From contig NZ_JAPPRQ010000001.1 in assembly GCF_026719745.1 (NCBI RefSeq), forward strand, positions 1 to 33,465: a stretch of DNA of 33,465 nt, written 5' to 3'. The notes beneath the pieces are model-generated. The model saw only the letters and a program-made list of their open reading frames with translations. It searched no databases and was not told the DNA's origin. The position numbers and the translations under genes are program-made. Of this stretch, positions 31,366 to 33,465 are shown piece after piece. Origin of the DNA: Clostridium sp. ZS2-4 (GTDB lineage: Bacteria; Bacillota; Clostridia; Clostridiales; Clostridiaceae). Position 1 is the stretch's first letter, and every line of letters starts with the position of its first letter.

Positions 31366-31494
31366 TTAAATCTTAGGTAATCCTCTTGTAGGTTTTTTCA
31401 TATCTGGGTCAACATCTAAAGTAATTGGATTTGCACTTTTTTGATTAGTTGTCTTATTATCATTTTTTCTATTTTTTTCTGATTTAGTTGCCAT
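31366..31494 (-). CDS. Short hypothetical protein (42 residues), spore-locus neighbour
   Basis: An open frame of 42 codons reads MATKSEKNRKNDNKTTNQKS, then ANPITLDVDPDMKKPTRGLP and KI. It is hydrophilic, Lys/Asn rich and lacks Cys, like many small spore-core proteins, but I do not recognise a family. GGAAAGGAGTG precedes the ATG at good spacing, which supports translation. It follows a 95-codon gene on the same strand about 53 bases downstream of that gene's stop, so the two could be co-transcribed. Function unknown. Confidence 0.6.
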   Translation of the reverse strand: MATKSEKNRKNDNKTTNQKSANPITLDVDPDMKKPTRGLPKI

Positions 31495-31547
31495 AATACT
31501 CACTCCTTTCCAATAATATATTCCCCACACATATGAGTATTATTCAA

Positions 31548-31835
31548 TTAATATACCTCCCATAGTGAAGTTCCCATTTCTTCATTTCTATCATCAGTAT
31601 TTAATTCTTTTATTACCATTCCTCCAGTTCTGCCTTCACATTGTTTTAATATTTCTCCAAAATAAGCATCCCAAGTTAATCCTAATGCAGTTTGCATCTC
31701 GTTTTCATAAGTTCCTTTATATGCAGATATAATATCACTAGTACTGTATTCTCCTGTGCCAAGTCTATTAATTAAAACATTGTGTAAATTTTCAACTTCT
31801 ACTTTTAAATCTCCATATTCATAAAAATCTATCAT
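31548..31835 (-). CDS. Hypothetical protein (95 residues)
   Basis: I do not recognise a family. The 95 residues read MIDFYEYGDLKVEVENLHNV, then a central GTGEYSTSDIISAYKGTYEN and the end RNEEMGTSLWEVY. It is acidic and mixed in composition, with the conserved-looking segment LGLTWDAYFGEILKQCEGRT. There is no membrane segment and no signal peptide. The ATG at 31835 is preferred because AAAGGAG lies about 6 nt upstream; a TTG-type longer start (31856) overlaps that signal. It lies between the 42-codon gene and the 30-codon gene, all on the minus strand next to the SASP genes, so a sporulation role is possible but unproven. Confidence 0.6.
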   Translation of the reverse strand: MIDFYEYGDLKVEVENLHNVLINRLGTGEYSTSDIISAYKGTYENEMQTALGLTWDAYFGEILKQCEGRTGGMVIKELNTDDRNEEMGTSLWEVY

Positions 31836-31900
31836 ATCTATTCTCCTTTCCAACATTATTTTTTGCTTACAAGATTCTTTTATACTATGCTTTTAAATTA

Positions 31901-31942
31901 AAATAATAAGCCATTCAATATATTGAATGACTTATTATTTTT
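31901..31942 (-). terminator. Terminator downstream of the 30-codon gene
   Basis: AATAATAAG-C-CATTCAAT and ATTGAATG-A-CTTATTATT pair into a long hairpin. On the minus strand it follows the 30-codon gene by a few bases and precedes the 95-codon gene's upstream region. Confidence 0.7.
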
Positions 31943-31950
31943 TATATAGC

Positions 31951-32043
31951 CTATTTAGTTGTATTTCCACGCTGATTATTTGTTTGATGCTTTTGATTTG
32001 ATTCTTTAGATGCTGAACGTTTTTCTGTACCTTTTTTAGCCAT
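31951..32043 (-). CDS. Very short basic protein (30 residues)
   Basis: A 30-codon frame reads MAKKGTEKRSASKESNQKHQ, then TNNQRGNTTK. It is strongly basic and polar, like very small spore-core proteins of Firmicutes, but no family is assigned. GAGGTG lies 7 nt before the ATG and a hairpin terminator follows the stop codon directly, so it reads as a real gene of its own. It is too short for confident annotation. Confidence 0.55.
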   Translation of the reverse strand: MAKKGTEKRSASKESNQKHQTNNQRGNTTK

Positions 32044-32154
32044 TTTTTTCACCTCTTTATTATAGGTTTAGCATGATATCTAATTAAAATCAATTGTATG
32101 ATTTTCTATATTATTTTTTACCATAAATTTTATTTAATTCATAAAATAATAATA

Positions 32155-32382
32155 TTAAAAGTGTTTTTTATTATCTTCTTTATAAAATGGTTTTCTTTCT
32201 TCACTAAATGGGAATGGATTACTTTCAATGTTCGTACCTAATTCATGTGTATCGATTAATTCAGTATTATTACCTATTACAGCAAATTCATCTTCACTAC
32301 TCACTGGATTATATTTCTCATTAATTTCATCTATTTTATGGTGAATTTTATTCTGTTTATTTTCTGTATAGCTCCTTTTCAT
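32155..32382 (-). CDS. Hypothetical protein (75 residues)
   Basis: No family is recognised. The 75 residues start MKRSYTENKQNKIHHKIDEI and end SEERKPFYKEDNKKHF, with a middle DEFAVIGNNTELIDTHELGT. It is hydrophilic and without membrane segments. The ATG at 32382 follows AAAGGAG at about 8 nt; the longer start at 32391 is less well supported. It is the last of four short minus-strand genes between the SASP pair and the tRNA cluster. Many clostridial proteins with such a Glu-Leu-Gly-Thr-Asn segment are uncharacterised. Confidence 0.55.
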   Translation of the reverse strand: MKRSYTENKQNKIHHKIDEINEKYNPVSSEDEFAVIGNNTELIDTHELGTNIESNPFPFSEERKPFYKEDNKKHF

Positions 32383-32517
32383 TTGCAGCACTCCTTTCTT
32401 ACTTTTATCATTAGCTTATCCTTTGAAAAGTCTTTTATTCTTATATCCTATATTTTAGAATTTACATTATTATCTTAGTTTACATAATTGTTAATATGTT
32501 AATGAATTAATTTAATA

Positions 32518-32549
32518 AAAAAAGAACAGTCTATAAAGACTATTCTTTT
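32518..32549 (-). terminator. Terminator of the rRNA-tRNA operon
   Basis: On the minus strand AAAAGAATAGTCT and AGACTGTTCTTT pair around a 4-nt loop and are followed by a T-run. It lies immediately after the encoded CCA of tRNA-Ala. Confidence 0.8.
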
Positions 32550-32624
32550 GGTGGAGATAAAGAGATTCGAACTCTTGACCCCCTGCGTGCAAGGCAGGTG
32601 CTCTCCCAACTGAGCTATACCCCC
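32549..32624 (-). tRNA. tRNA-Ala (anticodon TGC)
   Basis: 76 nt with encoded CCA. The acceptor starts GGGGGTA, the D-arm is AGCTCAGTTGGGAGAGC, the anticodon loop contains TGC, and the T-arm has GTTCGAATC. It is last in the tRNA series. Confidence 0.93.
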
Positions 32625-32647
32625 ATATATTATTTTATGAATTTAAG

Positions 32648-32724
32648 TGGGGTGGACGAAGGGACTCGAACCCTCGACAACCAGAACCACAATCTGGCGC
32701 TCTACCAACTGAACTACGTCCACC
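32648..32724 (-). tRNA. tRNA-His (anticodon GTG)
   Basis: 77 nt including CCA and the extra G at position -1, which is paired with C73 as expected for histidine tRNAs. The anticodon loop TTGTGGT holds GTG; the T-arm has GTTCGAGTC. Confidence 0.93.
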
Positions 32725-32729
32725 ATATA

Positions 32730-32806
<77 letters not shown>

Positions 32807-32812
32807 ATATTT

Positions 32813-32886
32813 TGGAGCGGGTAAGGGGAATCGAACCCCTGTGTTCAGCTTGGAAGGCTGACGTTCTACCATTGAACCATACCCGC
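32813..32886 (-). tRNA. tRNA-Gly (anticodon TCC)
   Basis: 74 nt with encoded CCA. The acceptor starts GCGGGTA; the D-arm is GGTTCAATGGTAGAAC; the anticodon loop CTTCCAA holds TCC. Confidence 0.93.
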
Positions 32887-32891
32887 TTATG

Positions 32892-32968
32892 TGGCGACCT
32901 AGAAGGGACTCGAACCCTCGACCCCCGGCGTGACAGGCCGGTACTCTAACCAACTGAGCCACTAGGCC
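32892..32968 (-). tRNA. tRNA-Asp (anticodon GTC)
   Basis: 77 nt with encoded CCA. The acceptor starts GGCCTAG; the anticodon loop CTGTCAC holds GTC; the stem CCGGC/GCCGG is strong. G2-T71 is a wobble pair. Confidence 0.93.
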
Positions 32969-32978
32969 AAATTGTTTG

Positions 32979-33054
32979 TGGTGGGCACAACAGGGCTCGA
33001 ACCTGTGACCCCCTGCTTGTAAGGCAGGTGCTCTCCCAGCTGAGCTATGCGCCC
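32979..33054 (-). tRNA. tRNA-Val (anticodon TAC)
   Basis: 76 nt with encoded CCA. The acceptor starts GGGCGCA; the anticodon loop CTTACAA holds TAC; the T-arm has GTTCGAGCC. Confidence 0.93.
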
Positions 33055-33063
33055 ACAAACTAA

Positions 33064-33138
33064 TGGTGACTCCTAGGGGAATCGAACCCCTGTTACCACC
33101 GTGAAAGGGTGGTGTCTTGACCGCTTGACCAAGGAGCC
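33064..33138 (-). tRNA. tRNA-Glu (anticodon TTC)
   Basis: 75 nt with encoded CCA. The acceptor starts GGCTCCT; the anticodon loop CTTTCAC holds TTC. It is the first tRNA after 5S rRNA. Confidence 0.93.
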
Positions 33139-33144
33139 ATATTA

Positions 33145-33260
33145 CCCGGCGGCGACCTACTCTTCCACACCGTCTCCAGTGCAGTACCATCGGCGCTTTG
33201 AAGCTTAACCTTCGTGTTCGGAATGGGAACGGGTGTTACCTTCAAGCCATAACCACCAGA
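33145..33260 (-). rRNA. rrf: 5S ribosomal RNA
   Basis: About 116 nt on the minus strand with the typical start TCTGGTGGTTATGGCTTGAA and internal CCGTTCCCATTCCGAACACG. It lies between 23S rRNA and the tRNA cluster. Ends are placed by comparison with usual Firmicute 5S boundaries and may shift by a base or two. Confidence 0.93.
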
Positions 33261-33379
33261 TGCCATAGTTCTTGAAATCTTTGATTTCTTAGAAATATGG
33301 TACTCATCAGCTCTGCTGAATGAGTGTCCTTATTGAAAGAATTATTCTTTCAAAATTGCACAGTGAATTAAACTTTTGA

Positions 33380-33465
33380 TCAAGCCCTCGACCTATTAGT
33401 ATTGGTCAGCTGAATACATTACTGTACTTACACCTCCAACCTATCAACCTGATAGTCTTTCAGGG
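33380..33465 (-). rRNA. rrl: 23S ribosomal RNA, 3' end (partial)
   Basis: The last ~85 nt of 23S on the minus strand, with AGACTATCAGGTTGATAGGT followed by CAATACTAATAGGTCGAGGG. The gene continues beyond the right edge. The 3' boundary is approximate. Between it and 5S lies a short spacer that contains no tRNA. Confidence 0.88.

Overview
The window reads as chromosomal DNA of a spore-forming Firmicute, most likely Clostridium sensu stricto. It is strongly A+T rich, has AGGAGG-type ribosome binding sites, and carries two alpha/beta-type small acid-soluble spore proteins (SASPs) plus a DUF1836 gene. The right edge is an rRNA operon end (23S-5S-seven tRNAs) read on the minus strand. Species cannot be fixed from the sequence alone.

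Region 1 (about 1-11,000) looks like an accessory island next to the 3' end of rlmD. From left to right it holds a plasmid/ICE-style parB-parA pair with a divergent XRE regulator, a two-gene OLD nuclease/UvrD helicase operon (Gabija anti-phage system), and a two-gene operon that I do not recognise as a named system. That last operon encodes a ComEC-like metallo-beta-lactamase-fold protein and a 930-residue fusion of a trypsin-like protease, a P-loop GTPase-like domain and a Cys-containing C-terminal domain. The two minus-strand operons are separated and bounded by copies of one intergenic repeat: a terminator hairpin present three times, at about 2278, 6663 and 10867, extended to about 180 bp in two of them. 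This points to cassette-like assembly. The island abuts the rlmD 3' end, a site used by serine-recombinase elements in other Firmicutes. A possible recombinase C-terminal remnant overlaps that end on the opposite strand.

Region 2 (11,077-16,663) runs on the minus strand: rlmD, a small RDD-like membrane protein, a structured intergenic element, a lone ATP-cone protein with an odd repeat-rich leader, and a five-gene cluster. The cluster comprises a DUF134 regulator, two NifX/NifB-like cofactor-binding proteins and two MinD-type ATPases with inserted ferredoxin domains, and it resembles the orange-protein (ORP) operon of sulfate reducers. Its promoter, and that of the divergent metallo-hydrolase gene, carry related palindromes that look like operators.

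Region 3 (16,851-30,209) is ordinary core genome: an MBL hydrolase, a membrane protein, a metallophosphoesterase, a CNNM/CorC-type protein, truA, a thioredoxin-like protein, a hemolysin III family protein, a DUF1836 protein, topB, a UPF0316 protein, a LysM-CAP secreted protein, a beta-CASP nuclease and murG. Most units end in clear hairpin terminators.

Region 4 (30,473-33,465) has two near-identical SASP genes, four short genes of unknown function (two of 42 and 30 codons), and the tRNA-5S-23S end of an rRNA operon.
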